From NCBI GenBank assembly GCA_049973945.1, contig JBMFJH010000007.1, positions 1-64,000 of the forward strand: 64,000 nt of DNA, read 5' to 3'. Position numbers and translations under genes: made by a program. Position 1 is the stretch's first letter; every line of letters starts with the position of its first letter. Source of the DNA: Acd1 sp049973945. Its GTDB lineage: Archaea; Thermoproteota; Thermoprotei_A; Sulfolobales; Sulfolobaceae. The notes under the pieces were generated by a model that worked only from the letters and a program-made list of their open reading frames with translations, was not told the DNA's origin and did not search any database. Shown piece by piece: positions 16,299-25,026 of this stretch.

Positions 16299-16930
16299 GG
16301 CCCGAGAACTACGCGAACTCGAGGCTGAGGAAGGCCCTGAGGGAGGCCGGGCCCTCGGAGGAACAAATACACGACGTGAGGGTAGACCTGAGGAAGTACT
16401 GGGCGGTCGCCGAGGCCCTTAGGCCCCTGTATTACGACCCCGAGTGCGCGACCTTAGTTAAGTCGCTGTTGAGGAGGCTAGGTAGAATCAGGGACTACGA
16501 CGTTGTAGGCTGCGTGAACATAGTCAGGGATAAGGAAGTTTCGTGGGTGTTGTCAAGACTACCTAGGCTGAAGAGTTGCGAGCTACCCAGGGTTTTCGGT
16601 AGCAGACTCATGGTATACGAGAGGTTGGCCAGGGTCTATTCGGGCTTACACGCGAAGATGGGCTTCCACGACTTCAGGAAGAAAGTGAGGGTCTCGTACT
16701 ACCTTTTAGAGAGCGTCGGCGAGGACCTGAGCGAGAAGCTGAAGGCCATCAGCAGGGAGCTCGGCGACATTAGGGACAAGTACTTGAAGGAGAGGTGCGC
16801 CCTCGACGCCGAGATCCCCTACGACGAGGGGCTGGTCAGGGAGGTGAGGCTGCTCATAAAGGAGGCGATCGCGAAGAGCGAGTTCGACCACCTGAAGGTC
16901 CTGTTAGAGAGAGCGTTTGCGACGAGCTAA
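16295..16930 (+). CDS. CHAD-domain protein
   Basis: A 211-residue helical CHAD protein. The conserved histidines and basic residues are seen in EEQIHDVRVDLRKYWAVAEA, LLRRLGRIRDYDVV, and HDFRKKVRVSYYLLE. CHAD domains bind polyphosphate through a positively charged channel and are often found on polyphosphate granules. The protein has no fused CYTH domain. It is the last gene of the sixA-ppx-tmk-tmk-like-CHAD operon, joined by a GTGA start/stop overlap. Context strongly suggests a polyphosphate-handling module; how thymidylate kinase chemistry fits in is unknown. Confidence 0.85.
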   Translation: MRPENYANSRLRKALREAGPSEEQIHDVRVDLRKYWAVAEALRPLYYDPECATLVKSLLRRLGRIRDYDVVGCVNIVRDKEVSWVLSRLPRLKSCELPRVFGSRLMVYERLARVYSGLHAKMGFHDFRKKVRVSYYLLESVGEDLSEKLKAISRELGDIRDKYLKERCALDAEIPYDEGLVREVRLLIKEAIAKSEFDHLKVLLERAFATS

Positions 16931-16988
16931 CGTCAGCCTTTTTGTGACTCTTGACGAGAGAGAATATGTACGCTCAGCCACAATTACC

Positions 16989-16996
16989 AATATAAC
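16989..16996 (+). promoter_or_regulatory. TATA-box promoter of cutBCA
   Basis: AATATAAC lies about 22-29 bases upstream of the GTG that starts cutB, the spacing of a leaderless promoter. The gap from the CHAD stop is only 87 bases, so a separate promoter here marks the operon boundary. Confidence 0.5.
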
Positions 16997-17017
16997 TGAC
17001 TTCCTCGATGAGATCGC

Positions 17018-17872
17018 GTGGGGTTTCCGCCTGAGTTCGGGTATTACAGGCCTTCCTCCCTGCAGGACGCCCTGAGGTTCCTTGAGCTCTACGAGGCCAA
17101 GCCGCTAGCAGGGGGGCAGAGCTTGATTCCCATGCTCAAGTTCAGGCTCATAAGGCCGAAGTACCTCGTCGACCTCAACCCGCTGAAGGAGATGGACTAC
17201 GTGGTCAGGGAGGAGGACAAAGTCAAGGTAGGGGCCATGACCAGGCACTACGAGCTGGTCAAGTCCGGCTTAGTCAGGAACGACCTGCCCTTGCTACAGA
17301 GGGCGGCAAGTAAGGTAGGGGACATGCAGGTCAGGAACATGGGCACCATCGGGGGGAGCATATCGCACGCCGACCCAGCGGCCAACTATCCGCCTGTCCT
17401 CCTCGCATACGACGCCGAGATAAAGATCGCCTCCTCCAAGGGGGAGAGGGTGGTGAAGGCCAGGGACTTCTTCAAGGGGCCCTACACGACAGACCTCAAG
17501 GAAGGTGAGCTAGTCGTCGAGGTCTCATTCCCCGTCCTCAAGGGCTACAAGTACGAGTACGAGAAGGTCGTGAGGAGGGCAGGGGACTTCGCTCTGGCAG
17601 GGATGGCAGTCCTGGCCAAGGTCTCCGACAAGGTGGAAGACCTGAGGGTGGCATACACGGGAGTCCACGACATGGCCTACAGGCCCTACGAACTGGAAAA
17701 AGACCTGCTCGACAAGAGGCCCAGTGCAGACGCGATCCAGAGGTTCGCCGAGGCCGTCTCGAAGGAGGTCAACCCTCCCTCCGACAACAGGGGGAGCTCC
17801 GAGTACAGGAGGAAGGTCGTGAGGGTCATGACTGTAAAAGTCCTCAAGGGGGTGCTGGGCGTTGTTGGCTAA
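17018..17872 (+). CDS. cutB: glyceraldehyde oxidoreductase, FAD (medium) subunit
   Basis: A 284-residue FAD-binding subunit of the xanthine oxidase/CO dehydrogenase family. The two FAD loops are AKPLAGGQSLIPMLKFRL (about residue 28) and RNMGTIGGSISHADPAAN (about residue 107). In Sulfolobus the CutABC-type complex oxidises glyceraldehyde to glycerate in the non-phosphorylative Entner-Doudoroff pathway, matching the glucose operon at the left end of the window. The GTG start follows a TATA box by about 25 bases. Its 3' end overlaps the small subunit. Subunit order is medium-small-large. Confidence 0.9.
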   Translation: MGFPPEFGYYRPSSLQDALRFLELYEAKPLAGGQSLIPMLKFRLIRPKYLVDLNPLKEMDYVVREEDKVKVGAMTRHYELVKSGLVRNDLPLLQRAASKVGDMQVRNMGTIGGSISHADPAANYPPVLLAYDAEIKIASSKGERVVKARDFFKGPYTTDLKEGELVVEVSFPVLKGYKYEYEKVVRRAGDFALAGMAVLAKVSDKVEDLRVAYTGVHDMAYRPYELEKDLLDKRPSADAIQRFAEAVSKEVNPPSDNRGSSEYRRKVVRVMTVKVLKGVLGVVG

Positions 17873-18362
17873 CCCAGGGGAGAAAGTAAGGATTAAGGTA
17901 AAGGTGAACGGGGTCTGGTACGAAAGGGACGTCGAGCCGAGGACTCTGCTAGTGGACTTCCTGAGGGAGGAGCTGGGCCTAACGGGGACTAAGGTGGGCT
18001 GCGACACCTCGACCTGCGGGGCGTGTACAGTCATAATGAACGGGAGGAGCGTCAAGTCGTGCACTGTGCTGGCCGTTCAGGCGGACGGTGCAGAGATCCT
18101 AACGATCGAGGGTTTGAGCCAAAATGGGAAGCTCCACCCGATCCAGGAGGCCTTCAGGGACAACTTCGCCCTTCAGTGCGGCTTCTGTACTTCTGGGATG
18201 GTCATGCAGGCCTACCACTTCCTCCACGAGCACCCCGAGCCCAGCGAGGAGGAGATAAGGGAGGGGATGCACGGGAACATATGCAGGTGCACCGGCTACC
18301 AAAACATAGTAAAGGCGGTTAAGGACGCTTCCCTCAGGCTCAAGGGGGTGAGCAGGGCGTGA
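17862..18362 (+). CDS. cutC: glyceraldehyde oxidoreductase, 2[2Fe-2S] (small) subunit
   Basis: A 166-residue subunit with both [2Fe-2S] sites complete. The plant-ferredoxin-type cluster is in VGCDTSTCGACTVIMNG (C47, C52, C55) plus a Cys near residue 67. The second, alpha-helical cluster is in LQCGFCTSGM and NICRCTGYQN. It passes electrons from the molybdenum site to FAD. The TTG start overlaps the cutB stop, and the stop overlaps the cutA start, so translation is coupled. Length is normal for the family. Confidence 0.92.
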   Translation: MLANPGEKVRIKVKVNGVWYERDVEPRTLLVDFLREELGLTGTKVGCDTSTCGACTVIMNGRSVKSCTVLAVQADGAEILTIEGLSQNGKLHPIQEAFRDNFALQCGFCTSGMVMQAYHFLHEHPEPSEEEIREGMHGNICRCTGYQNIVKAVKDASLRLKGVSRA

Positions 18363-20590
18363 GCTACGCGGGAAAGCCCGTTAAGAGGCTCTACGACGAG
18401 AAGTTCCTCACGGGCAAGTCGAGCTACGTCGACGACCTGAGGATCCCGGCCCTCTACGCCGGCTTCGTGAGGAGCCCCTACGCCCACGCGAGGGTAAAGT
18501 CGATAAGCGTCGAGGACGCCCTCAAGGTCAAGGGGGTTGTAGCAGTCTTCACCTACAAGGACTTCGCCCCCCTGATCAAGGACGGGATAAGGATCTGGAC
18601 TACTTACGAGGACCCGAGCCAGTGGAAGTTCGTCCCGAGGAAGCCCTTAGCCGACAGCAAGGTGAGGTACGCAGGGGAGCCCGTGGCTATGGTGATAGCC
18701 GAGAGCAAGTACGCGGTCGAGGACGCTGTAGAGAGGGTCAACGTGGACTACGAGAAGCTGCCTCACGTCGTAAGGATGGAGGAGGCTTTGGAGGACAAGG
18801 TGATAATCCACGAGGAGCTCGGGACTAACGTAGCCTTCGACAACACCTTCAAGGCGGGGGACGTGGACTCAGCCTTCAGGCAGGCGGACAAGGTGATCCC
18901 CGTTGAGGCCATAAACAGGAGGCTCATCCCGTCCCCCATGGAGCCGAGGGGGATTGTTGCTAGGTACGAGGGCGGAACCCTAACGGTCTGGTACTCGACG
19001 CAAGTCCCGCACACGGCGAGGAAGGAGTTCGCGAGGATCTTCGGGATCCCGTCCTCTAAGATAAGGGTGGTAATGCCCGACGTCGGAGGGGCCTTCGGGA
19101 GCAAGGTTCACATAACGCCCGAGGACGTCAGCGTGGTCGCGGCATCGATCAAGCTCGGCAGGCCGGTGAAGTGGGTCGCGACGAGGACTGAGGAGATGCT
19201 TGCATCCGAAGCCAGGCACAACGTCTTCAAGGGGGAGGTGGCAGTGAAGAAGGACGGCACGGTCCTGGGCATTAGGGGAGAGCTGTTGGTAGACCTTGGC
19301 GCCTACCTCACTTACACGGCCCCGCTACAGCCAGTCATCATCCCGCTGATGACACCAGGGCCCTACAGGATAAGGAACTTAGTGATCAGGAGCAGGGCGG
19401 CCTACACTAACACGCCTCCAATCACCATGTACAGGGGGGCGAGTAGGCCTGAAGCCACCTTCATAATAGAGAGGATAATGAGCGTTGTGGCAGACGAGTT
19501 AGGCCTGGACGACGTTGAGGTCAGGGAGAGGAACTTGGTGAGGGCGTCCGAGATGCCCTACACCAACGCCTTCGGGATAAAGTACGACTCTGGTGACTAC
19601 ATCAAACTACTCAACGACGCGGTCGAGAAGCTCAAGTACAGGGAGCTCAAGGCCTGGGCGAAGGCCCAGAGGGCCCAGGGGAGGAAGATAGGGGTGGGGA
19701 TGGCGTTCTACGTGGAGATAAGCGGCTTCGGGCCCTGGGAGTTCGGCGAGGTTAGGGTGACTGACACCGGAGACGTGTTGGTTATTACGGGAGGAACCCC
19801 GCACGGGCAAGGAACTGAGACCGCCATCGCGCAAGTCGTGGCTGACGAGCTCCAGGTCGACATAAGCAAGGTCAAGGTGGTCTGGGGGGACACGGAGTCA
19901 GTCCCGGCGAGCATGGGGACTTACGGCTCGAGGACTGCGGCGGCAGCGGCGAGCGCCGCAATGGTGGCGGCGAGGCAAGTCCTGGAGAAGATGAAGAGGG
20001 TCGCCGCGGAGTACCTGAAGGCCGACGTGCAGGAGGTAGAGTACAAGCAGGGTGTGTTCACCGTGAGGAACAGCGACAAGAAGGCGACCTGGGACGAGGT
20101 GGCGAGCTACGCCTACTCCAGCAAGGAGCCGGGAGTCTACGTCCAGGTGACCCTGACGGGCGACATAACCTCTCCCTACGGAGTCCACGTGGCCGTGGTC
20201 GAGGTCGACGACTACGGGATAGCCAGGGTCTTGGAGTACAAGGCCTACGACGATATAGGTAGGGTGTTGAACCCGGCCTTGGCGGAAGGGCAGATCCACG
20301 GCGGTGGCACTCAGGCTGTAGGGCAGGCCCTCTACGAGGAGGCTGTGATAAACGAGGACGGCCAGCTCGCCGTGACCTACGCGGACTACTTCATCCCGAC
20401 CTTCGTGGAGGCCCCCAAGTTCGAGAGCCACTTCGCCGAGAAGTACCACGTATCTGCCTACCCGACGGGGGCGAAGGGAGTCGGCGAGGCCGCACTGATT
20501 GTGGGCCCAGCCGCGATAATCAGGGCTCTGGAGGACGCCACAGGCAAGAGGATCAACCACACGCCTGTAAAGCCCGAAGAGTTATTGTGA
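18359..20590 (+). CDS. cutA: glyceraldehyde oxidoreductase, molybdenum (large) subunit
   Basis: A 743-residue molybdopterin-binding subunit of the xanthine oxidase family. Key pieces are GGAFGSKV near residue 243, MYRGASRPEATF near residue 357, GGTPHGQGTETAIAQ near residue 480, and the active-site glutamate in KGVGEAALIVGP near residue 707. The loop that holds Cys in true CO dehydrogenases reads YRGAS here, so this is an aldehyde oxidase-type enzyme and not a CO dehydrogenase. It oxidises glyceraldehyde, perhaps other aldehydes, with electrons leaving through CutC and CutB. No maturation genes are nearby. Full length and intact. Confidence 0.92.
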   Translation: MSYAGKPVKRLYDEKFLTGKSSYVDDLRIPALYAGFVRSPYAHARVKSISVEDALKVKGVVAVFTYKDFAPLIKDGIRIWTTYEDPSQWKFVPRKPLADSKVRYAGEPVAMVIAESKYAVEDAVERVNVDYEKLPHVVRMEEALEDKVIIHEELGTNVAFDNTFKAGDVDSAFRQADKVIPVEAINRRLIPSPMEPRGIVARYEGGTLTVWYSTQVPHTARKEFARIFGIPSSKIRVVMPDVGGAFGSKVHITPEDVSVVAASIKLGRPVKWVATRTEEMLASEARHNVFKGEVAVKKDGTVLGIRGELLVDLGAYLTYTAPLQPVIIPLMTPGPYRIRNLVIRSRAAYTNTPPITMYRGASRPEATFIIERIMSVVADELGLDDVEVRERNLVRASEMPYTNAFGIKYDSGDYIKLLNDAVEKLKYRELKAWAKAQRAQGRKIGVGMAFYVEISGFGPWEFGEVRVTDTGDVLVITGGTPHGQGTETAIAQVVADELQVDISKVKVVWGDTESVPASMGTYGSRTAAAAASAAMVAARQVLEKMKRVAAEYLKADVQEVEYKQGVFTVRNSDKKATWDEVASYAYSSKEPGVYVQVTLTGDITSPYGVHVAVVEVDDYGIARVLEYKAYDDIGRVLNPALAEGQIHGGGTQAVGQALYEEAVINEDGQLAVTYADYFIPTFVEAPKFESHFAEKYHVSAYPTGAKGVGEAALIVGPAAIIRALEDATGKRINHTPVKPEELL

Positions 20591-20660
20591 AGGGCCATTT
20601 TTCCCCTTTTACTCAGATCGTAAAACGTTCGTGAACCAGATCCGAAAAATCGCGCTCATC

Positions 20661-20719
20661 GTGCCCGTAATCCCCGGGCACTCCCAAAGTCCCTTCACAG
20701 TGCCCGTAGCCCCGGGCAC
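20661..20719. repeat. two tandem stem-loops after cutA
   Basis: Two copies of the same inverted repeat, with arms GTGCCCG and CGGGCAC, lie at 20661-20681 (7-base loop) and 20700-20719 (6-base loop). They sit 70 bases after the cutA stop and before the next gene. They could be a strong RNA structure ending the cut mRNA, or a paired protein-binding site. They lack the T-run of an archaeal terminator directly after the arms. Confidence 0.65.
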
Positions 20720-20842
20720 TCCGGTTAATACGTCTGTTTATCGTCTGGGAGATATTTAATGTTAAGACGCTCCGCCCTACGCTCGACCCCTGTTCCCAAC
20801 CTCAACGCTCGCTTATTAGGCCGAGAAAGGACTCTCACCTCA

Positions 20843-21059
20843 GTGAAGGCCGACGAGGTGCCTGAGGCCGTTTACAACGAGCTTTTCTCGAGGGCCCAGG
20901 AGTCCAGGAGGACGTTGACCGACGAGGTTGTCGAGCTTCTCCTCAGCTCGCTCGAGGAAGCCCCAGAGCGAGGAGCAATTTGAATACAGAGTCGAAAGCC
21001 TGAAGGCCTTGAAGGCGAGGCTTAAGGCTCTGCTCGAGAAGAAAGCCAGCTTAGACTAA
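20843..21059 (+). pseudogene. ribbon-helix-helix-like antitoxin, frameshifted
   Basis: From the GTG at 20843 the frame reads VKADEVPEAVYNELFSRAQE and then RRTLTDEVVELLLSSLEE, like a small RHH/VapB-type antitoxin. A TATA-like CTTATTAGG lies about 27 bases before that GTG. The frame then closes at 20983, but the next frame continues directly with SEEQFEYRVESLKALKARLK and ends LLEKKASLD at 21059. The two parts look like one protein broken by a one-base slip near 20960. No toxin gene follows; Sir2 is next. It is either an orphan antitoxin remnant or a sequence error. Confidence 0.5.
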
Positions 21060-21301
21060 GCGCCTTAGAACCTTGACTTGATCGATTACATAACCCGAAT
21101 TATGATATTTGTAAATATGGATGACGCTCGTCGGGCTTTTGTAAGAGCTACATGAGTTGACCCCTGCTTATTTTGAGCCAGAGTCCCTAATCGTCAGATC
21201 AGCCGAATCGTCACCCCCGTTCAGCTCCCGCCCGTTAAACCCCCAGCAAGAGCGAGAACTAAGGCGAAAGGCCCAATAACCTGGCCGTCATTGGTCATAG
21301 C

Positions 21302-22039
21302 GTGAAGCCCGCGGCGGAGATCCTGCTCTCCTCGACGTTCGCCATCGCGTTCACGGGAGCGGGGATAAGCGTTGCTTCAGGGATCCCAGACTTCAGGGGG
21401 CCACAAGGGCTGTGGAAGAAGTACTCGCCCGAGCTCGCGACCATCGACTACTTCATGAGAGACCCAAAGGGCTTCTGGGAGTTCTACTCCCTCAGGATGA
21501 GGGGTTTATTCAAGGCCAACCCCAACCCAGCCCACTACGCCCTGGCGGAGCTGGAGAGGATGGGCCTGATAAAGTACGTGATAACGCAGAACGTCGACGG
21601 CCTCCACAGGTTGGCCGGGTCTAAGAACGTGATAGAGCTCCACGGCACCATGAGGGAGAGCTACTGCTCCTCCTGCTACAGGAGGTACAAGTCCGAGGAA
21701 GTCCTGGACAGGATAGACAAAGGAGAACTGCCCCCCAAGTGCTCTTGCGGTGGGGTCATAAGGCCAGACGTAGTCCTCTTCGGGGAACCAGTCAAGGACT
21801 TCGATTTAGCGTTGAGCATCGCTTACGAGGCCGACGCGGTTCTGGTAGTGGGCTCCTCGCTGACAGTCTACCCCGCGAACCTTATCCCTAAGGTGGTCAA
21901 GGACAGGGGAGGGGCGTTGATAATAGTGAACCTCGAGCCTACCCCTCTAGACGAGGAGGCAGACCTAGTGATCAGGGAACCAGCCGAGGTAGCCCTGCCA
22001 AGAATAGTAGAGGAAGTGAAGGCCCTCGTGAGGAGTTGA
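21302..22039 (+). CDS. cobB: Sir2-family NAD-dependent protein deacylase
   Basis: A 245-residue sirtuin. NAD-binding FTGAGISVASGIPDFRGPQG is at residues 17-36, TQNVDGLHRLAG and the catalytic His in ELHGTM follow, and GSSLTVYPAN completes the cofactor site. Zinc-site cysteines are CSSC and a closely spaced CSC (PKCSCGG), so the second zinc pair is C-x-C instead of the usual C-x2-C. It removes acetyl groups from lysines; in Sulfolobus the known target is the chromatin protein Alba. The GTG start follows a weak TATA-like CAATAAC by about 27 bases. Monocistronic. Confidence 0.9.
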   Translation: MKPAAEILLSSTFAIAFTGAGISVASGIPDFRGPQGLWKKYSPELATIDYFMRDPKGFWEFYSLRMRGLFKANPNPAHYALAELERMGLIKYVITQNVDGLHRLAGSKNVIELHGTMRESYCSSCYRRYKSEEVLDRIDKGELPPKCSCGGVIRPDVVLFGEPVKDFDLALSIAYEADAVLVVGSSLTVYPANLIPKVVKDRGGALIIVNLEPTPLDEEADLVIREPAEVALPRIVEEVKALVRS

Positions 22040-22203
22040 CTACACTACTCTTGCTAAACTTCAGATCAATTAGTTGAGGAATAACTCAGTCGCATCAGAC
22101 CTCGGTGAGTTGTCGCGTTCCCGTTCTCGCTCACCCGTCGCATGGAGTCCCCGATATAGAAGAAGCCTCGGCCCGTTCCCCGTTCGAGATAAAGCTGAGT
22201 TTT

Positions 22204-22521
22204 TCAAAGCCGGTTCTCGGCCGAGAGCTTCCTGATCAGCTCGGAATACTCCCTCATGACCCTCTCCCCCTTCTCGGTTATTTCCACGAACGTCCTTGGG
22301 CCCAGGGCACCGAACTTCTTGACCAGCCTCACGTAACCCGCCTCCTCCAGGACTTGCAGGTGAGTGTAGAGCGAGCTCTTCGGGATCTCGACGACCCTGA
22401 GTAGCTGGGTGAAGTTTATCGACTTAACGCTGTACAATGCGAGAAGGATCCCCAACCTCACGGAGTTGTTTAATGCAGGGTCGCTGATGATCTCAATTAG
22501 CCTCTTTAAGTCCTCACTCAC
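22204..22521 (-). CDS. winged-helix transcriptional regulator of the ABC operon
   Basis: A 105-residue DNA-binding protein. The helix-turn-helix core INFTQLLRVVEIPKSSLYTH is followed by LQVLEEAGYVRLVKKF and a wing that ends in RTFVEITEKGERVM. It resembles archaeal ArsR/PadR-like transporter regulators. It is the last gene of a four-gene minus-strand operon and overlaps the membrane-protein gene by eight bases. It probably controls the transporter operon in response to the exported compound; the ligand is unknown. Confidence 0.8.
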   Translation of the reverse strand: MSEDLKRLIEIISDPALNNSVRLGILLALYSVKSINFTQLLRVVEIPKSSLYTHLQVLEEAGYVRLVKKFGALGPRTFVEITEKGERVMREYSELIRKLSAENRL

Positions 22522-23128
22522 CCTCGATCACCTCCATGAAGGAGGCGTAACCCGCGTAGATCCAGGCTATAGCGTAGACCGCCCAGACGGGGCCTATCAG
22601 GCCCTCCAAGGCAGGGTACTCGGAGCTCAGCGCCGTGACCGCCATGCCCGAGCTGAAGGTGATGACGGCGAGGAGGTCGGTGAGCCTGAAGTCCCTCAAC
22701 TTGAAGTGGAGGTAGTAAACCAACAGCGCGTCGACCAGAGCCGCGACGAACGCCATTGCCAATGCGTTGAGCAAGCCCGCGCCGCGCTCGTAGCCGAAGT
22801 ACAGGGCTAGCATGACCAAGCCTAAGATCAAGGAGTTCGCGAGTGCCGTGGACTTCCACGACCTCTTCTCGCCCGTGAGGCGGGCTACTGCCCTTCCCGC
22901 CTTCGCGAAGACGCGGCCGACGAAGTAGAGGTAGACCGGCAGGGTCACGGCGTAAACCAGGAACGGGCTAGAGGGGATCGCGGTCGATGCCAGGAGGAGG
23001 GCAAAGGGGTACGTCGACCACAGGAGGTAGTACTTGGCGAAGGCCAACCGCATTTGTTGCCTCACTATCCTCCTGGCGAGCTCCCTGGACTCCTCGATCA
23101 GCCTCTTGTTCAGCCCAGCGTCCGTCAC
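22514..23128 (-). CDS. integral membrane protein of the ABC operon, unknown
   Basis: A 204-residue protein with a polar N-terminal helix (NKRLIEESRELARRIVRQQM) and about five or six membrane segments, such as WSTYPFALLLASTAI, FLVYAVTLPVYLYFVG and LGLVMLALYFGY. I do not recognise a named family. Its position between the ABC ATPase and the regulator, with overlaps on both sides, makes it a likely accessory membrane subunit of the transporter. Confidence 0.75.
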   Translation of the reverse strand: MTDAGLNKRLIEESRELARRIVRQQMRLAFAKYYLLWSTYPFALLLASTAIPSSPFLVYAVTLPVYLYFVGRVFAKAGRAVARLTGEKRSWKSTALANSLILGLVMLALYFGYERGAGLLNALAMAFVAALVDALLVYYLHFKLRDFRLTDLLAVITFSSGMAVTALSSEYPALEGLIGPVWAVYAIAWIYAGYASFMEVIEGE

Positions 23129-23898
23129 GCCCGCTCACCCGTGGCTAGGGCGTAAAGCCTCTCCAAAGTCCCTATCGCGTCGAGCCTCACTCCCCTGTCG
23201 CCCCTGACTAGCGACAATTTAACGCCCCCCACGTCCAAGGTGAGGAAGGCGGAGGGGTCCTCCCCTACGACCAAGGAGCAGGAGAGCAGCTCCGAGACCT
23301 TCGCCGGCCCGTAGACCCTCCCCTCCAGGATGAGGAAGGCCTTCCAGTCGGCGAACAGCCTGGCCATGTCGAGCTCGTGGGTGACGATGAGTCCCTCCCT
23401 CCCGTACTCCCTGAGCCTCTGAACGATCAGCCTCCTCTTGGCCACGTCCACGCTCTCGAAGGGCTCGTCTATGAGCACCACCTTGGGGTCAGTAGCGAGG
23501 GCTATCAAAGTCCTGGCAATCGTGGACTGCCCTGCGGAGAGGGCGTGGAGCCTCTTGTTCAGCGGTATCCCGAGCTTCCTTAGCTCCTCCCTCACGTCGT
23601 AGGTGAAGCCCTTGAGCTCCTCGTAAGCGTCGATGATGTCGTCGAGCCTGGCGAAGAGGGAAAAGGCCTCTGGCAGGTTTGTGGCCAACGCGTTGTAGTT
23701 CCTCACGTCCCTGACCTCGTTGCCGTCGATCGTTATACTACCCTTGTACGGCACGATGCCGGCGATCGCCCTGAGTAAAGTGGTCTTCCCAGAGCCGTTG
23801 GGGCCCAAGAGGAGGGCCTTCTCCTCTAGCCTCAGGCCCACGCCCTTTATCACTTCCGCCCCGCTTAGGTAAACCCGCACGTCCCTCAGCTCTATCAT
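23125..23898 (-). CDS. ABC transporter ATP-binding protein
   Basis: A 257-residue ABC ATPase. Walker A is LLLGPNGSGKTT (about residues 29-40), the signature is LSAGQSTIARTL, Walker B is VVLIDEPFES, and the switch His is in IVTHELD. The signature is LSAGQ in place of LSGGQ, a common variant in archaeal exporters. A longer frame exists, but I start at the ATG at 23898 because it overlaps the permease TGA by ATGA and begins with the normal MIELRDVRVYL. It powers the permease encoded just upstream; export of a drug, peptide or lipid is possible but not shown. Confidence 0.88.
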   Translation of the reverse strand: MIELRDVRVYLSGAEVIKGVGLRLEEKALLLGPNGSGKTTLLRAIAGIVPYKGSITIDGNEVRDVRNYNALATNLPEAFSLFARLDDIIDAYEELKGFTYDVREELRKLGIPLNKRLHALSAGQSTIARTLIALATDPKVVLIDEPFESVDVAKRRLIVQRLREYGREGLIVTHELDMARLFADWKAFLILEGRVYGPAKVSELLSCSLVVGEDPSAFLTLDVGGVKLSLVRGDRGVRLDAIGTLERLYALATGERA

Positions 23899-24725
23899 AG
23901 GTACCTCGCCTCCTCCGGGCTCCTGTAGTAGAGCCTCCTGAAGAGGGCCATCGAGGCGAGCGAGAGAACGGCGACCCAAGCCAGGACAGAGGCAATGGCC
24001 AGGGCTGGGTCGAAGTACGGCCCCCTACTCGTTCCACCCAAGAGGAAGTACTTCGGCGTCGTGAGGCTGGCGTAGTTCAGCGGCATTCTGTTCGTCAGGA
24101 AGCTCTGGACTGCCAGGGCGTCTATTGCCATGAAGGGGTCGAGGTACACCGCGTAGCCAACCTCTAGGTTGATGTAAGTGAAGGCGCTCAGATAGGACAA
24201 CATCAGCGGCACGAAGGGGATCGCCGTCTGGACTTTGGGCGAGAGCTTCAGGGTTAGCTCCTCGATGAGGAGGACGAACGGTATGTAGAAGGCCCCTGCA
24301 AGTGTCGCTGAGAGGATCGCCAGGCCCCAGCTCGCGGGGGTTATCACCTCGCCGAAGTGGTAGGAGAACAGCAGGATCACCCCGGGGGTCGTTACCGCCG
24401 CTACGACCAAGGTGACCAAGAGCGAGGCCGCGTACAGTGAGGCCAGGTAGTACCTAGGCGTGAGCTTCGAGAACCTCATGAGGTAAGGGAGACCACCCGT
24501 CTGGAAGGCTAGCATGTAGGACATGGAGACGGCGAAGCTCGACGAGGACAATAGCAACACCGTGCCGAACCAGGCCGCAGTGTAGTAAACCGCAGCCACT
24601 TTCGGGACGTTTGCCGACATCACGAACGCCCCCATGAAGATCCAGAAGTACGTGAAGGCCACTCCCCAGAACAGCGCGTAGGGGCTCAGGAGGACACGCT
24701 TGGTGATCAACAGGGGGAGCTTCAC
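23895..24725 (-). CDS. ABC-type export permease
   Basis: A 276-residue membrane protein with about six hydrophobic helices, for example ALFWGVAFTYFWIFMGAFVM and VLAWVAVLSLASMALF, arranged like ABC-2 type permeases. It begins at GTG, with TTTAAA 20-25 bases upstream, consistent with a leaderless promoter for the whole operon. The order permease, ATPase, small membrane protein, regulator suggests a self-regulated efflux system. The substrate is not evident. Confidence 0.8.
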   Translation of the reverse strand: MKLPLLITKRVLLSPYALFWGVAFTYFWIFMGAFVMSANVPKVAAVYYTAAWFGTVLLLSSSSFAVSMSYMLAFQTGGLPYLMRFSKLTPRYYLASLYAASLLVTLVVAAVTTPGVILLFSYHFGEVITPASWGLAILSATLAGAFYIPFVLLIEELTLKLSPKVQTAIPFVPLMLSYLSAFTYINLEVGYAVYLDPFMAIDALAVQSFLTNRMPLNYASLTTPKYFLLGGTSRGPYFDPALAIASVLAWVAVLSLASMALFRRLYYRSPEEARYL

Positions 24726-25026
24726 AAGATCAGTTTAACCCCAGTTTAAATAATGGGACGTGCTGGTTCGGAACTGCGAACCGGAGTTCGCGGCTCGCTC
24801 GGATCCGGCGGGCTTCTGGGCGTTCGGATTGCTCAGGTGAGCCGAGTCGACTCGTCTTGATAGATTGCTAGAGGCCTCTCGCCAAATAGCCTGCGCGTTG
24901 GGCCGACGCTGAGCTTCGGGAGCGGCTGGAACACGGGAGGTCGTACGAAATGGTAACGTTTCAGACCGACTCGAATAGAGTTCAGGAGTTGGAAGGCTTA
25001 AGTGCGTGGCGTTCGAACCTCACGCG
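24726..25026. other. intergenic region, promoters only
   Basis: Divergent space between the ABC operon and an AbrB-type gene. It has a TATA-like element at each end (TTTAAA near 24745 for the minus strand, GGCTTAAGTG near 24995 for the plus strand). A GTTCGAA sequence at 25011 resembles a tRNA T-loop but no tRNA can be folded around it. Nothing else is recognised. Confidence 0.45.

Noticed and set aside
18359..20590. CutA as a true carbon monoxide dehydrogenase
   Set aside because: The active-site loop lacks the Cys of CO dehydrogenases (it reads YRGAS), and the pathway context favours glyceraldehyde oxidation.
25005..25025. GTTCGAA motif that could be a tRNA T-loop
   Set aside because: The flanking bases do not form a 5-bp T-stem, and no anticodon or acceptor arm is found upstream; a TATA box and ATG for an AbrB-type gene explain the site.
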